This document shows, piece by piece, positions 1 through 9,027 of a stretch of 64,000 nucleotides of DNA (position 1 is the first letter of the stretch; every line of letters starts with the position of its first letter). The position numbers were made by a program, and so were the translations under genes. Where the stretch lies: positions 124,001-188,000 of the forward strand of contig NZ_JAKMCP010000004.1 in the NCBI RefSeq assembly GCF_022662105.1. The letters are read 5' to 3'. Below the pieces are notes generated by a model. The model did no database searches and was not told the origin of the DNA. It worked only from the letters and a program-made list of their open reading frames with translations. The DNA is from Aestuariivivens sediminis (GTDB lineage Bacteria; Bacteroidota; Bacteroidia; Flavobacteriales; Flavobacteriaceae).

Positions 1-1
1 A

Positions 2-118
2 GGGTTTAACGATTATATGAAATCGGTGGGTAAATTGGGAGGTCAAAATAAAATCCCGCGACTGTCTAACGACCGAAAAATTGTTGAAGCCTTTAAAACC
101 CTAAATTTAGTGAAATAA
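2..118 (+). CDS. GH3-family (auxin-responsive promoter-like) protein, C-terminal end
   Basis: This is the last 38 codons of a gene that enters from the left edge. The tail contains KLGGQNKIPRLSNDRKIVEA, which matches my recollection of the conserved C-terminus of bacterial GH3 proteins. These are acyl-adenylating enzymes related to plant GH3 acyl-amido synthetases and are common in Bacteroidota. Only the tail is visible, so the catalytic part cannot be checked. The stop codon lies just before a -7 promoter motif serving the next gene, so the two are probably separate transcription units. Confidence 0.6.
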   Translation, partial: GFNDYMKSVGKLGGQNKIPRLSNDRKIVEAFKTLNLVK

Positions 119-120
119 AG

Positions 121-128
121 TATCTTTG
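121..128 (+). promoter_or_regulatory. Bacteroidota -7 promoter element
   Basis: TATCTTTG matches the Bacteroidota -7 consensus TAnnTTTG and lies 18 bases before the ATG at 146, giving a very short leader. No convincing -33 TTTG is seen at the usual distance, so confidence is moderate. Confidence 0.45.
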
Positions 129-145
129 CCCAAGCAATACCTTTT

Positions 146-1834
146 ATGAGCAACAAAAAGTCACAGGGAAGAACACGAGCACAGGAAAGCTCTAATGCCA
201 TCGAACGCATGTACGTGACGATGCGGCATTTGTTCAACAGGGGGTTTTATAAGCCTATGGGGATTTCGGGAGAAACCTTAAGGGAATCCTTACTGTTGCT
301 TAAACCGGAAATTTATGGATCTATAGGGGAGGAAAAGGCAGAATTAAATGGGTTGCTGTATGTTATGGATCGTTTACCCATGGGTATCGAGGAATGCACC
401 TATATTAACCTTACCAGTGATGAGGGTTACGCAAACTCACATTTTAAACCGATAATCCCTGAAAAACGCCGCCGGAACTGTTATAGAATTGATGATGAGC
501 AGATGAATATTGAAATCACGCGTGGGCGCTCTGAGATCTATGACATTTTAACACACCTGACCTTTTTGTTCGTAGAATCCCATAAAATAAGCAAGCGTGT
601 GGTGATCAGCGGAGATGGTACGACAACCCGGGATTGGGAAAAGCTGGAAAAAGCGGTACGGTCTAAGAGGAAATTGAACCAGGAGGAACGGGAGGTGGCC
701 ATTACCCATACGGCCTATATTTTGGGAAGGACCTTTAAGGAAGTGACCGAGATCTATACATCCTTTGCCAGGCCACAGCGGCCGGAGCGTTTGCTGCATA
801 TTGTATATTGGTTGGGCAAACTGGCCATTGAAGAACAGGTAAACCACAATAAGAGAACCATCACCTTCAGCCCCGTGTTAAGGGAGCGGATAGGACATCA
901 TATACACGGGGAAATTTGGGCCAATACCATTAAGGACGTGTTACACAAAAACGAACTTCTCGACCGGGAAATCCATATTATAAGTGCGAATATGCACAGT
1001 GTGATGAATACGCTTTTTGCGCCCAGGGCCTTGAAGTCCATGGTATCCAAAAAGGATATTTTTGAAGTGTATGAAATGCTCAGTCAAAAAGAAAATAGCC
1101 ATTTGGAACAAAAAGTAAGCAAAACGGCCATGCAGTGTGGGATGTTGTACATCAAAGATACCTCGGGAACCAACATTGATGTTCAAATTTTCGATGCTAC
1201 GGCAATGGACTGTTCTGAGGCAGACCTCCATTTGAATGAAGCCGTCATACGGGAGCAAAAACCCCTGTTAATGGTGATGGATTATGCTTTTGGGGAGCAG
1301 GCTTATGAGACCATTGATGAATTGTTGAAACCCTACCACCTAAAATCAAAGAAAGTCCATTTAAACGTGAAATCCATTTCCATTATGGGCAAGGCCGGTA
1401 TCTTGGAAGGCGGCAAAGGCGATATTATGATCCCTTCGGCACATATCTTTGAAGGCACGGCAGACAATTATCCCTTTAAAAATGAACTCAAAAAAGAAGA
1501 TTTCGACCGTCAGGGCGTTCAGGTCTGTGAAGGTGCCATGATAACCGTTTTGGGGACCTCATTGCAAAACAAGGATATTCTGAAGTTTTTTTATAACTCC
1601 ACCTGGAATGTCATTGGTTTGGAGATGGAGGGCGCCCATTACCAAAAGGCCATTCAGGCGGCTTCAAAGATCAGAGGGAATATTAGCCCTGAGGTTAAGG
1701 TGCGCTATGCCTATTACGCCAGTGACAACCCATTGGAAACGGGAAGCACCCTGGCTTCAGGAGGGTTAGGGACCTCCGGTGTCAAGCCCACCTATGTGAT
1801 TACAAGAAAAATTCTGGAACAAATATTTAATTAA
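146..1834 (+). CDS. DUF6909-family protein with a nucleoside-phosphorylase-like C-terminal part
   Basis: This 562-residue soluble protein has no signal peptide or membrane helix. The N-terminus (SNKKSQGRTRAQES, then a long helical region) matches the flavobacterial family I know as DUF6909, whose function is not established. The C-terminal 200 residues show nucleoside phosphorylase/nucleosidase features: an IMGKAGILEGGKGDIMIP stretch like the glycine-rich phosphate and substrate loop, GLEMEGAH like the EMEGA/EMECA purine and ribose motif, and VRYAYYASDNP where these enzymes have their base-binding Asp. AMP nucleosidase and MTA/SAH nucleosidase are the closest comparisons. A hydrolase or phosphorylase acting on a nucleoside or nucleotide is therefore possible, but this is inference. 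It has its own -7 element and is followed after 12 bases by the chain-length gene. Confidence 0.7.
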   Translation: MSNKKSQGRTRAQESSNAIERMYVTMRHLFNRGFYKPMGISGETLRESLLLLKPEIYGSIGEEKAELNGLLYVMDRLPMGIEECTYINLTSDEGYANSHFKPIIPEKRRRNCYRIDDEQMNIEITRGRSEIYDILTHLTFLFVESHKISKRVVISGDGTTTRDWEKLEKAVRSKRKLNQEEREVAITHTAYILGRTFKEVTEIYTSFARPQRPERLLHIVYWLGKLAIEEQVNHNKRTITFSPVLRERIGHHIHGEIWANTIKDVLHKNELLDREIHIISANMHSVMNTLFAPRALKSMVSKKDIFEVYEMLSQKENSHLEQKVSKTAMQCGMLYIKDTSGTNIDVQIFDATAMDCSEADLHLNEAVIREQKPLLMVMDYAFGEQAYETIDELLKPYHLKSKKVHLNVKSISIMGKAGILEGGKGDIMIPSAHIFEGTADNYPFKNELKKEDFDRQGVQVCEGAMITVLGTSLQNKDILKFFYNSTWNVIGLEMEGAHYQKAIQAASKIRGNISPEVKVRYAYYASDNPLETGSTLASGGLGTSGVKPTYVITRKILEQIFN

Positions 1835-1846
1835 TAAAAACAAGTT

Positions 1847-2920
1847 ATGAGTAAAGAGTTGCCACAACCGCAGCAATCGGAGGAAATCGATTTAGGTCAA
1901 TTATTTAAAATGATTGGCAATGTCTTCGAACGGTTCTTTAAGTTTATTGGAAGCCTATTAAACGGACTGTTCTTAGCCTTTGTCTGGATGGTATTCTTTA
2001 TTAAAAAGCATCTCATAAAGATTGTCGTGGCCGCAATCATTGGTTTTGGACTCGGGCTGCTCAAAACCAAGTTCTCCAAGCCCGTGTATCGGTCATCGGC
2101 CATCATTAATCAAAATTACAATACGGGCGAAGTGCTGTATGAAGCCGTGGAATACTATGATAAATTAGTGACCGAAAGAGATACCCTGGCCCTGGCCAAC
2201 AACCTGAAAATCGACCGATCGAAGGCCGCATCCATTCAGGGCTTGTCTATTGAAGCGGTAACCAATGACAACAACAGAATAAAAAGCTATGACGCTTATA
2301 TTAAAGACTTGGACTCCGTTGTGGCTTCTACCATAACCTACGAGGATTACCTCAGTTTTTCTGAGGAATTTGACATTCCTCTGCAGGAATTGACGGTAAA
2401 CACCTACTCCAATGCCTCTTTTGAGGATGTTATTGTTGAAATAATCCATAAAATTGAAACCTCCCCATACTTTCAGAATGTGCAAAACCGGGATTTGAGT
2501 GAATTAAAGGGTCGGGAAAGCGCCATTCGGGAAACCCTTGTAAAGTCCGATTCGTTGCAAGCTGTATATCAGGAGGTTCTCAAAAAAAGTGCGGAGGCCA
2601 AGTCCGGCGGGCAAACCAGCATCACCATAGATAATACGGAGAACAAAAGTGTGACCAAGGAATTTGAATTGTACCAGAGTGATTTGAATTTAAGACGGGA
2701 ACTGGTGGAAATCCAAAGGGAACTTGAGGAAAAGGAAAACATCCTGGAAATCGTGTCCATTCAAAAGGAACGTGGGGTAGTACAGGACAAGGCAGATGTT
2801 TTTGGATTAGAGGTGAGTCGGCCATTGGCCTATGGGGCCTTTTTATCCCTCGTGATTTTTGTGCTATTATTGGTTGTTGAATTTCTAAAGTTCCTGGAGC
2901 GTTTTAGAAGTAAATTGTAA
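1847..2920 (+). CDS. Wzz-like polysaccharide chain-length determinant (polysaccharide co-polymerase)
   Basis: The 357-residue protein has a hydrophobic helix near residues 55-75 and a second near residues 325-345 (LAYGAFLSLVIFVLLLVVEF). A long periplasmic domain with heptad-rich, charged helices lies between them. This two-helix layout is that of Wzz/Wzc-type co-polymerases, which sit in the inner membrane and set the length of polymers made by Wzy. No kinase domain follows, so it resembles Wzz rather than a tyrosine autokinase. It is unusual in carrying about 50 residues before the first helix, including another amphipathic hydrophobic stretch. It lies 4 bases before rfbB and so probably heads the polysaccharide operon. 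Confidence 0.7.
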   Translation: MSKELPQPQQSEEIDLGQLFKMIGNVFERFFKFIGSLLNGLFLAFVWMVFFIKKHLIKIVVAAIIGFGLGLLKTKFSKPVYRSSAIINQNYNTGEVLYEAVEYYDKLVTERDTLALANNLKIDRSKAASIQGLSIEAVTNDNNRIKSYDAYIKDLDSVVASTITYEDYLSFSEEFDIPLQELTVNTYSNASFEDVIVEIIHKIETSPYFQNVQNRDLSELKGRESAIRETLVKSDSLQAVYQEVLKKSAEAKSGGQTSITIDNTENKSVTKEFELYQSDLNLRRELVEIQRELEEKENILEIVSIQKERGVVQDKADVFGLEVSRPLAYGAFLSLVIFVLLLVVEFLKFLERFRSKL

Positions 2921-2923
2921 ACC

Positions 2924-3967
2924 ATGAACATACTCGTTACCGGAGGGGCCGGTTTTATAGGGTCTCACGTTGTTAGGTTGTTAGTAAACTCCTATCCGCA
3001 GTATCATATTTTTAATGTGGATGCCCTGACCTATGCGGGTAATTTGGAAAATTTAAAGGATATTGAGGACAAGAAAAACTATACCTTTATCAAAGCGGAT
3101 ATCACGGACAAGGAAGGCATGGATTCCCTTTTTAAGACCCACCGGTTCGAGGCGGTTATCCATTTAGCGGCCGAGTCTCATGTCGATCGATCCATTTCAG
3201 ACCCCTTAGCTTTTGTCAAGACCAATATACTGGGAACCATTCATCTTTTAGAGGCCTTTAAATCCTTATGGGGAGGGGATTTTTATGGCAAACGGTTTTA
3301 TCATATTAGTACGGATGAAGTCTACGGGACCTTAGGAGAGCAAGGCTTGTTTACTGAAACGACGGCTTACGATCCCAATTCACCGTACTCGGCATCCAAA
3401 GCCGGCTCCGATCATTTCGTGCGGGCTTATGGAGAAACCTATGGCTTACCTTACGTCATATCCAATTGCTCCAATAATTACGGACCCAATCAATTTCCGG
3501 AAAAATTAATTCCCTTATGCATTAATAATATCATCCACCATAACCCTCTTCCGGTGTACGGTGATGGACATTACACCAGGGATTGGTTATATGTGATAGA
3601 CCATGCTAAGGCCATCGATGTGGTATTTCACCGGGGAGCATCTAAAGCCACCTATAATATCGGGGGCTTTAACGAGTGGAAGAATATCGATTTGGTAAAA
3701 CTGCTTTGCGGGTTGATGGATTCAAAATTAGGCAGAGCACCGGGGACTTCCGAACAACTTATTACTTTTGTAAAAGACAGGCCCGGTCATGACCTCCGCT
3801 ATGCCATCGATGCTTCTAAAATTAAAAATGATCTCGACTGGAAGCCATCGGTGACTTTTGAGGAGGGTTTGGAGAAAACCATAGACTGGTATTTGCAAAA
3901 TGAAACCTGGTTAAACCATGTGACCAGCGGGGCATATCAGGGGTATTACAACAAACAATATCATTAA
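2924..3967 (+). CDS. rfbB: dTDP-glucose 4,6-dehydratase
   Basis: This cytoplasmic extended short-chain dehydrogenase converts dTDP-glucose to dTDP-4-keto-6-deoxyglucose, the second step of dTDP-L-rhamnose synthesis. The NAD-binding motif GGAGFIG is at residues 7-13. The catalytic TDE is at 130-132, and the Tyr-x3-Lys pair is Y155/K159 in SPYSASK. The 347-residue length is normal. Its start is 4 bases after the chain-length gene, so the two are likely co-transcribed. A 124-base gap separates it from rfbA. Confidence 0.96.
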   Translation: MNILVTGGAGFIGSHVVRLLVNSYPQYHIFNVDALTYAGNLENLKDIEDKKNYTFIKADITDKEGMDSLFKTHRFEAVIHLAAESHVDRSISDPLAFVKTNILGTIHLLEAFKSLWGGDFYGKRFYHISTDEVYGTLGEQGLFTETTAYDPNSPYSASKAGSDHFVRAYGETYGLPYVISNCSNNYGPNQFPEKLIPLCINNIIHHNPLPVYGDGHYTRDWLYVIDHAKAIDVVFHRGASKATYNIGGFNEWKNIDLVKLLCGLMDSKLGRAPGTSEQLITFVKDRPGHDLRYAIDASKIKNDLDWKPSVTFEEGLEKTIDWYLQNETWLNHVTSGAYQGYYNKQYH

Positions 3968-4091
3968 GACTATCGGTTTGGGATGATGAGTGATGGTACT
4001 GTCCGTGTTGGGGTCAACCCAAACCAAAGCAATAAAACAGGGGTGAACCTGTATCACCGTATACAGAATCACCATTATAATACAGAATAAC

Positions 4092-4952
4092 ATGAAAGGC
4101 ATCATATTAGCAGGAGGTTCAGGAACACGATTACATCCACTTACTAAGGTCGTGAGTAAGCAATTGATGCCGGTTTACGATAAACCCATGATCTATTACC
4201 CCCTTACTACCCTGATGTCTGCCGGAATCAGGGACATTTTAATCATTTCAACCTCAAAGGATACGCCTTTATTCAAGGGGCTTTTGGGTGATGGAACGGA
4301 TTATGGGTGTCGGTTTGAGTATGCCGTTCAGGAACAACCCAACGGATTGGCGGAAGCCTTTATCATCGGAGAAACCTTTATAGGAGACGAGAGTGTAGCC
4401 CTGATTTTAGGGGATAATATATTTTATGGATCCGGACTTCAACAAACCTTGGCAAACCATATTGACCCCGATGGCGGCGTTATTTTTGCTTACCATGTCC
4501 AGGATCCTAAGCGTTATGGGGTTGTTGAATTTGACGAAACGGGTAAAGCCATATCCATTGAGGAAAAACCGAGTCAGCCAAAATCCAATTTTGCAGTGCC
4601 GGGGATCTATTTTTACGATAAAAACGTGGTAGCCATAGCCAAACAGATACAACCCAGTCCCAGAGGTGAACTTGAAATAACCGATATCAATAAGGCGTAT
4701 TTGGGCAAGGGCAAGCTTAATGTTCAAATTTTAGATAAAGGGACCGCCTGGTTGGATACCGGAACCTTTACATCGCTTATGCAAGCCAGTCACTTTGTTG
4801 AAGTGATTGAAGAACGTCAAGGGCTTAAGATTGGCTGTATTGAAGAAATCGCCTTTAAAATGGGCTATATTACTAAAGCCCAGTTGCACGAATTAGCAAA
4901 GCCTTTACTGAAAAGCGGTTACGGGGCCTATCTTCAACAATTAATACGATAG
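4092..4952 (+). CDS. rfbA: Glucose-1-phosphate thymidylyltransferase
   Basis: The enzyme makes dTDP-glucose from dTTP and glucose 1-phosphate, the entry step to dTDP-rhamnose. The nucleotidyltransferase signature [13 protein letters not shown] begins at residue 6, followed by [16 protein letters not shown] and the LGDNIFYG metal/sugar loop near residue 110. At 286 residues it has full family length. It is followed after one base by rfbC, so the operon order is rfbB-A-C-D. Confidence 0.96.
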   Translation: MKGIILAGGSGTRLHPLTKVVSKQLMPVYDKPMIYYPLTTLMSAGIRDILIISTSKDTPLFKGLLGDGTDYGCRFEYAVQEQPNGLAEAFIIGETFIGDESVALILGDNIFYGSGLQQTLANHIDPDGGVIFAYHVQDPKRYGVVEFDETGKAISIEEKPSQPKSNFAVPGIYFYDKNVVAIAKQIQPSPRGELEITDINKAYLGKGKLNVQILDKGTAWLDTGTFTSLMQASHFVEVIEERQGLKIGCIEEIAFKMGYITKAQLHELAKPLLKSGYGAYLQQLIR

Positions 4953-4953
4953 A

Positions 4954-5505
4954 ATGAGTATTGAAGAAACGTTTATACAAGGATGCTATGTATTAACACC
5001 TCGGGTATTTGAAGATGAGAGGGGCTATTTCTTTGAAAGCTTTAATAGGAATCATTTTGAGGAAGCAACGGGGCGCAGCATCAATTTTGTTCAGGACAAC
5101 GAATCTCAATCCAAAAAAGGGGTTTTAAGAGGATTGCACTTTCAAAGGGGAGATCATGCCCAGTCCAAATTGGTACGGGTAACCCGGGGTAAGGTGCTGG
5201 ACGTGTGTGTCGATCTACGTCAGGATTCAAAAACCTTTGGAGCGCATTTTTCGATCATCCTGGACGCTGTTAAAAAACAACAGCTGTTTATTCCCAAGCA
5301 ATTTGCCCATGGGTTTTTGGTATTGGAAAACGATACGATTTTCACCTATAAATGTGATAACTTCTATAATAAGGAGTCTGAAGCCGGAATCATTTACAAC
5401 GACATGACCTTGAATATAGACTGGCAAGTTCATGACAGCGAATTAATTATTTCGGAGAAGGATTTAAGTCTCCCCACCTTTAACGATTTGTTCCATGATG
5501 ACTAG
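4954..5505 (+). CDS. rfbC: dTDP-4-dehydrorhamnose 3,5-epimerase
   Basis: This cupin-fold enzyme inverts C3 and C5 of dTDP-4-keto-6-deoxyglucose. The catalytic region LRGLHFQRGDHAQSKLVRV holds the conserved His and Arg residues, and GFLVLENDTIFTYKCDNFY is the second family block. The 183-residue length is typical. Its 3' end overlaps the start of rfbD by 8-11 bases, which suggests translational coupling. Confidence 0.95.
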   Translation: MSIEETFIQGCYVLTPRVFEDERGYFFESFNRNHFEEATGRSINFVQDNESQSKKGVLRGLHFQRGDHAQSKLVRVTRGKVLDVCVDLRQDSKTFGAHFSIILDAVKKQQLFIPKQFAHGFLVLENDTIFTYKCDNFYNKESEAGIIYNDMTLNIDWQVHDSELIISEKDLSLPTFNDLFHDD

Positions 5506-6280
5506 GGTATTGGTTACGGGAGCTGACGGGCAATTGGGACAGACCATTAAGGCCTTGTACAAGGGCCATAAGGCCATGGATTTTGTTTTTGTGTCCAGGG
5601 CTGAACTGGACATTACCGACCCCAAACAATTGAACGCCTTTTTTAATCAACAGAGGTTTGACTACTGCATCAATTGTGCGGCTTATACCAATGTGGAACA
5701 GGCCGAACGAACACCGGATATCGCCTTTAAGGTGAATGCCGAGGGGGTTAAAAACCTGGCTCAGAACTGTGCGGCGCATGCCGTTATACTCATCCATATT
5801 TCCACCGATTACGTTTTTGACGGGCGTAAGAACCAGCCCTATACCATTCACGATACGCCCAATCCGATAAATGCGTATGGCAGGTCAAAACTATTGGGGG
5901 AGCAGTACATTCAGCAGTATTTAACAACCTATTACATCGTTAGGACCTCCTGGCTGTACAGTAAAATCTATGGACAAAACTTTTACAGGTTTATTCTGGA
6001 TAGTGCAAAACAGGGGCGACCCTTAACGATTACCACAGATCAGGTAGGGTGCCCTACCGATACGGAAGACCTGGCATCCTTTTTAATGGCGCATATCATA
6101 GAGACCAAACCCCCTTTTGGACTGTATCATTTTAGTCATTCCAAACCCATGACCTGGTTCGATTTTGCACAACGCATTCTGGAGGAACAGCAATTAACGG
6201 ATCAGGTAGAACTTCATCCCGTAAACACTTATAAAACCCTGGCAAGGCGCCCAAAATACAGTGTTTTGGCAGCTACATAA
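5495..6280 (+). CDS. rfbD: dTDP-4-dehydrorhamnose reductase, shortened C-terminus
   Basis: This short-chain reductase completes dTDP-L-rhamnose with NAD(P)H. The nucleotide motif GADGQLGQ is near residues 9-16, STDYVFDG is present, and the catalytic pair lies in NAYGRSKLLGE. Homologues normally run to about 285-290 residues and continue past the RPKYSVL block for 25 or so residues. Here the protein stops directly after RPKYSVLAAT, at 261 residues. The other frames downstream do not encode the missing tail, so this is a true truncation rather than a simple frameshift. The lost segment is a terminal helix, and activity may be retained. ATG codons at 5495 and 5498 are both usable. Confidence 0.92.
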   Translation: MMTRVLVTGADGQLGQTIKALYKGHKAMDFVFVSRAELDITDPKQLNAFFNQQRFDYCINCAAYTNVEQAERTPDIAFKVNAEGVKNLAQNCAAHAVILIHISTDYVFDGRKNQPYTIHDTPNPINAYGRSKLLGEQYIQQYLTTYYIVRTSWLYSKIYGQNFYRFILDSAKQGRPLTITTDQVGCPTDTEDLASFLMAHIIETKPPFGLYHFSHSKPMTWFDFAQRILEEQQLTDQVELHPVNTYKTLARRPKYSVLAAT

Positions 6281-6313
6281 AACGTATATGTTTATTTTCT
6301 TATTTTTAGACCC

Positions 6314-7582
6314 ATGGATATGACATCGTATAAAATAGCAGTAATTGGATTGGGTTATGTCGGGCTTCCCCTGGCCATAGCATTCTCAAAGAACGGATTT
6401 CAGGTGATTGGATTTGATATTGATCCCAACCGAATTGCAAACTTGAAGCAAGGCATGGATAAGACCCGGGAAGTGACTGCAGATGACTTTGCCGAAGCTA
6501 AAACCCTGAGATTTACCGGAAGTGCCAGGGATATTGCTGAGGCCGACATTTATATTGTGACGGTACCAACCCCAATAGACGCCTTTAACAGGCCGGACCT
6601 GTCCTATCTGGTTCAGGCGAGTCAATTGGTAGGCAAACACTTATCAAAGGGCAATATGGTGATCTATGAATCTACGGTTTATCCGGGTTGTACGGAGGAG
6701 GTGTGTGTGCCTGAACTTGAAAAGAGCAGCGGTCTCCGGTATAATACCGATTTTTATTGTGGCTATTCACCGGAACGCATTAACCCAGGAGATACGGTTC
6801 GAAAAGTCCATAATATTGTAAAAATCACCTCGGGGAGTACTCCTGAAACCGCGACCATAGTCGATAATCTCTACAAAAGCATTGTCACGGTCGGCACGCA
6901 TAAAACCTCGAGTATCAAAGTGGCGGAAGCGGGAAAAATTATAGAGAACATACAAAGGGATGTGAATATCTCCCTGATTAACGAATTGGCTCTGGTGTTC
7001 GATAAATTGGAGATTGATACCCTGGAGGTCCTCGAAGCGGCCGGGACGAAATGGAATTTCCTGCCTTTTAGGCCCGGTTTGGTGGGAGGACACTGTATTG
7101 GTGTGGATCCCTACTATTTAACGCATAAGTCGGAAAGCCTGGGGTATTATCCGGATGTCATTCTTTCGGGAAGACGGGTAAATGACCATATGGGGGTTCA
7201 TGTGGCGAATAAGGTGATTAAACTTTTAGTTGAAAAAGGAAGCCTCATCAAAGGGGCCAGAATATTAATTTTAGGAATGACCTTCAAGGAAAATTGCCCC
7301 GACATAAGAAACTCAAGGGTGATAGACGTGATCCGCGAATTAGAAGGGTTTGGCGCATCGGTAGCGGTTTTTGACCCGCATGCCCTGAGCACGGAGGTTC
7401 GTGAAACCTATAACATCACCCTGGAGGAGGAGCTCAGTTACGATTATGATGCCGTAGTACTGGCGGTGGGACATGACGAGTTCAAAACCATTGATTATAC
7501 GAAGTTCAGAACGACTAAGGATTGCGTGATCTACGATGTTAAAAGTATGCTTCCCAAAGCGCTGGTCACGGCTAGACTTTAA
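6314..7582 (+). CDS. UDP-N-acetylhexosamine 6-dehydrogenase (TviB/WbpO type)
   Basis: The enzyme oxidises C6 of a UDP-HexNAc twice with NAD to give the uronic acid. The N-terminal Rossmann motif is GLGYVGLPL (residues 12-20). The segment GFDIDPNRIANLKQGMDKT resembles TviB/WbpO rather than WecC. The catalytic cysteine is C261 in GGHCIGVDPYYLTHK, and KVAEAGKIIENIQRDVNI is the central helix motif. The length, 422 residues, is normal. The likely product is UDP-GlcNAcA or UDP-GalNAcA, though the exact substrate cannot be read from sequence. It may start at 6314 or at the ATG at 6320. A 604-base gene-free stretch follows. Confidence 0.88.
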   Translation: MDMTSYKIAVIGLGYVGLPLAIAFSKNGFQVIGFDIDPNRIANLKQGMDKTREVTADDFAEAKTLRFTGSARDIAEADIYIVTVPTPIDAFNRPDLSYLVQASQLVGKHLSKGNMVIYESTVYPGCTEEVCVPELEKSSGLRYNTDFYCGYSPERINPGDTVRKVHNIVKITSGSTPETATIVDNLYKSIVTVGTHKTSSIKVAEAGKIIENIQRDVNISLINELALVFDKLEIDTLEVLEAAGTKWNFLPFRPGLVGGHCIGVDPYYLTHKSESLGYYPDVILSGRRVNDHMGVHVANKVIKLLVEKGSLIKGARILILGMTFKENCPDIRNSRVIDVIRELEGFGASVAVFDPHALSTEVRETYNITLEEELSYDYDAVVLAVGHDEFKTIDYTKFRTTKDCVIYDVKSMLPKALVTARL

Positions 7583-7711
7583 GACCAACCGCTGATGACG
7601 GGCTCCGGCGAATTGGATCGGGTGTGCTATACGGGAGAAACGCATGCCTATGGGTATAATGGTATTGATGGATCACCGGAGAGCCTTGTCATCTTATAGT
7701 TTAGGGCCTCC

Positions 7712-7733
7712 AGGGGTCTTCTTAAAGACCCCT
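7712..7733 (+). terminator. Strong hairpin, possible terminator without U-run
   Basis: AGGGGTCTT and AAGACCCCT form a perfect 9-base stem around a CTTA loop, 130 bases after the dehydrogenase gene. No T-run follows (CTGAAACG), so it may be a processing or mRNA-end-protecting structure rather than a true intrinsic terminator. Confidence 0.4.
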
Positions 7734-7789
7734 CTGAAACGCTTCAGATACCCTCTCGAAACACCAGTGTTTATAGGGCTTAAGAAAGA

Positions 7790-7923
7790 TGCGCAGGAAA
7801 AAAAATTTCCCGGGCAGGCAGGACTCATTTCCTGCGCAGGAAATGAAATTCCCTGCTTAGAAAAAAAAATTTTCACCGCATAAAATCCGCATTTTCTAGG
7901 CAAGAAAAAAAATTTTCTAGGCA
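7790..7923 (+). repeat. Cluster of short repeats: 18-base palindrome, A8-9T3-4 tracts and TTTTCTAGGCA direct repeats
   Basis: ATTTCCTGCGCAGGAAAT at 7827-7844 is a perfect palindrome. Its half TGCGCAGGAAA also occurs at 7790-7800. Three tracts of eight or nine A followed by three or four T lie at 7798-7808, 7861-7873 and 7905-7916. ATTTTCTAGGCA or a close form occurs at 7891-7902 and 7912-7923. Such phased A-tracts bend DNA. Whether this is a protein-binding site or remains of a mobile repeat cannot be told. Confidence 0.6.
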
Positions 7924-8186
7924 GCGAATTTAAACCCCTGGGCATCCCTTTTTTGTGCCTTGAATTTGTAACCCAATCCGGGTCAAAAAGTGTGTTTGAA
8001 GGACGGAAGTACCATGGTTTGTAAAAAGAAGCAAAAAACCCTGTTCTAGGTGGCAGCGGCTTTACAATTAAAAACAATACCTTTATAGACCTTTTACCAT
8101 GATGCCTGTACAACAGGGGTAAACCAACCCTAAAGGGCACATAGTAGGGTTTAGCCATAGTGTAACGATGAGAAATCAACAGATTT

Positions 8187-8780
8187 ATGGGTTTGAGCGC
8201 TAGAGAGGTCCTCGTAAAAAGAAGCTTTGATATCGTATTATCCCTGTTAGGTTTGATGGTACTGGGTGGGGCCATGGTCGGTCTCATGGTGCTTGCGTTT
8301 TTGGATACCGGACAACACGGGATATTCAAACAACAAAGAATCGGGCAGTTTGGGAAACCATTTCACATTTATAAAATAAGGACCCTAAGGCAAACACCGG
8401 GCGGTTCCACAAAGGCCACGGCATTTGGCCGGTTTTTAAGACGTATGAAGTGGGATGAGCTGCCGCAATTGTGGAATGTGTTGAAAGGGGACATGAGTTT
8501 TGTCGGCCCCCGACCCGATATGGAAGGGTATGCCGATCGGTTAGAAGGTGAGGATCGCATGGTATTATCGGTAAAGCCCGGTATTACGGGATATGCCACC
8601 TTGCATTTTAAAGATGAAGAAGCATTGCTGTCCACACAACCGAATCCCAAACACTATAATGACACGGTACTCTGGCCCAAAAAAGTAGAATTGAATAAGG
8701 CCTATATTGCACAATATAGCTTGTATAAGGATATCGTGATTATACTTAAAACCATAGGGCTGTCATTCAGGAAACGGTAA
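8187..8780 (+). CDS. Small phosphoglycosyl transferase (PglC/bacterial sugar transferase family)
   Basis: This monotopic membrane enzyme transfers a sugar 1-phosphate from a UDP-sugar to undecaprenyl phosphate, starting a glycan repeat. The 197-residue protein consists only of the catalytic domain. It has a re-entrant hydrophobic helix at residues 14-37, a basic KIRTLR segment, KWDELPQLWNVLKGDMSFVGPRPD with the catalytic Asp-Glu pair, and KPGITGYA. It lacks the N-terminal multi-helix region of WcaJ-type enzymes. Its neighbours, an aminotransferase and a 4,6-dehydratase, fit PglC enzymes that use amino-deoxy sugars. It is one of two initiating transferases in this locus. Confidence 0.88.
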   Translation: MGLSAREVLVKRSFDIVLSLLGLMVLGGAMVGLMVLAFLDTGQHGIFKQQRIGQFGKPFHIYKIRTLRQTPGGSTKATAFGRFLRRMKWDELPQLWNVLKGDMSFVGPRPDMEGYADRLEGEDRMVLSVKPGITGYATLHFKDEEALLSTQPNPKHYNDTVLWPKKVELNKAYIAQYSLYKDIVIILKTIGLSFRKR

Positions 8781-9027
8781 AAAGGGGTAGAAGCATCTGC
8801 TGCTTTCAGGATGGTTAGGGTTTTTTAGGGTTCCCCGAAGGCTTGGTTTAGGGAGCCTTCACCATGAGGGGGACCAGCCACAGGGAACGATCCGATGGGG
8901 TGATTTCAGACCTGTGGGAAGCCGGAACTGACGGCAGACGGGTATCGAGAACAGGACCATCCTAAAAACAGGATTTGTATAGGTCCTTTTTTCTATCTTT
9001 AAACCCTGGCAGTAAAGACATGCATTC

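Larger units (their letters stand above)
7583..8186 (+). other. 604-base intergenic region with hairpin and A-tract repeats, no convincing gene
   Basis: No reading frame here resembles a known protein. The open frames on both strands look like non-coding translation. The region holds a perfect 9-base stem hairpin at 7712-7733 and a cluster of small repeats and A/T tracts at 7790-7923, described separately. It separates the rhamnose/HexNAcA part of the locus from the PglC-like transferase. Confidence 0.6.

Noticed and set aside
7694-8329. 211-residue open frame on the minus strand
   Set aside because: It covers the repeat-rich gene-free stretch and runs into the start of the phosphoglycosyl transferase gene. 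Its translation is Phe-, Lys- and Pro-rich from A/T tracts with no recognisable motif, so it is most likely not a gene.
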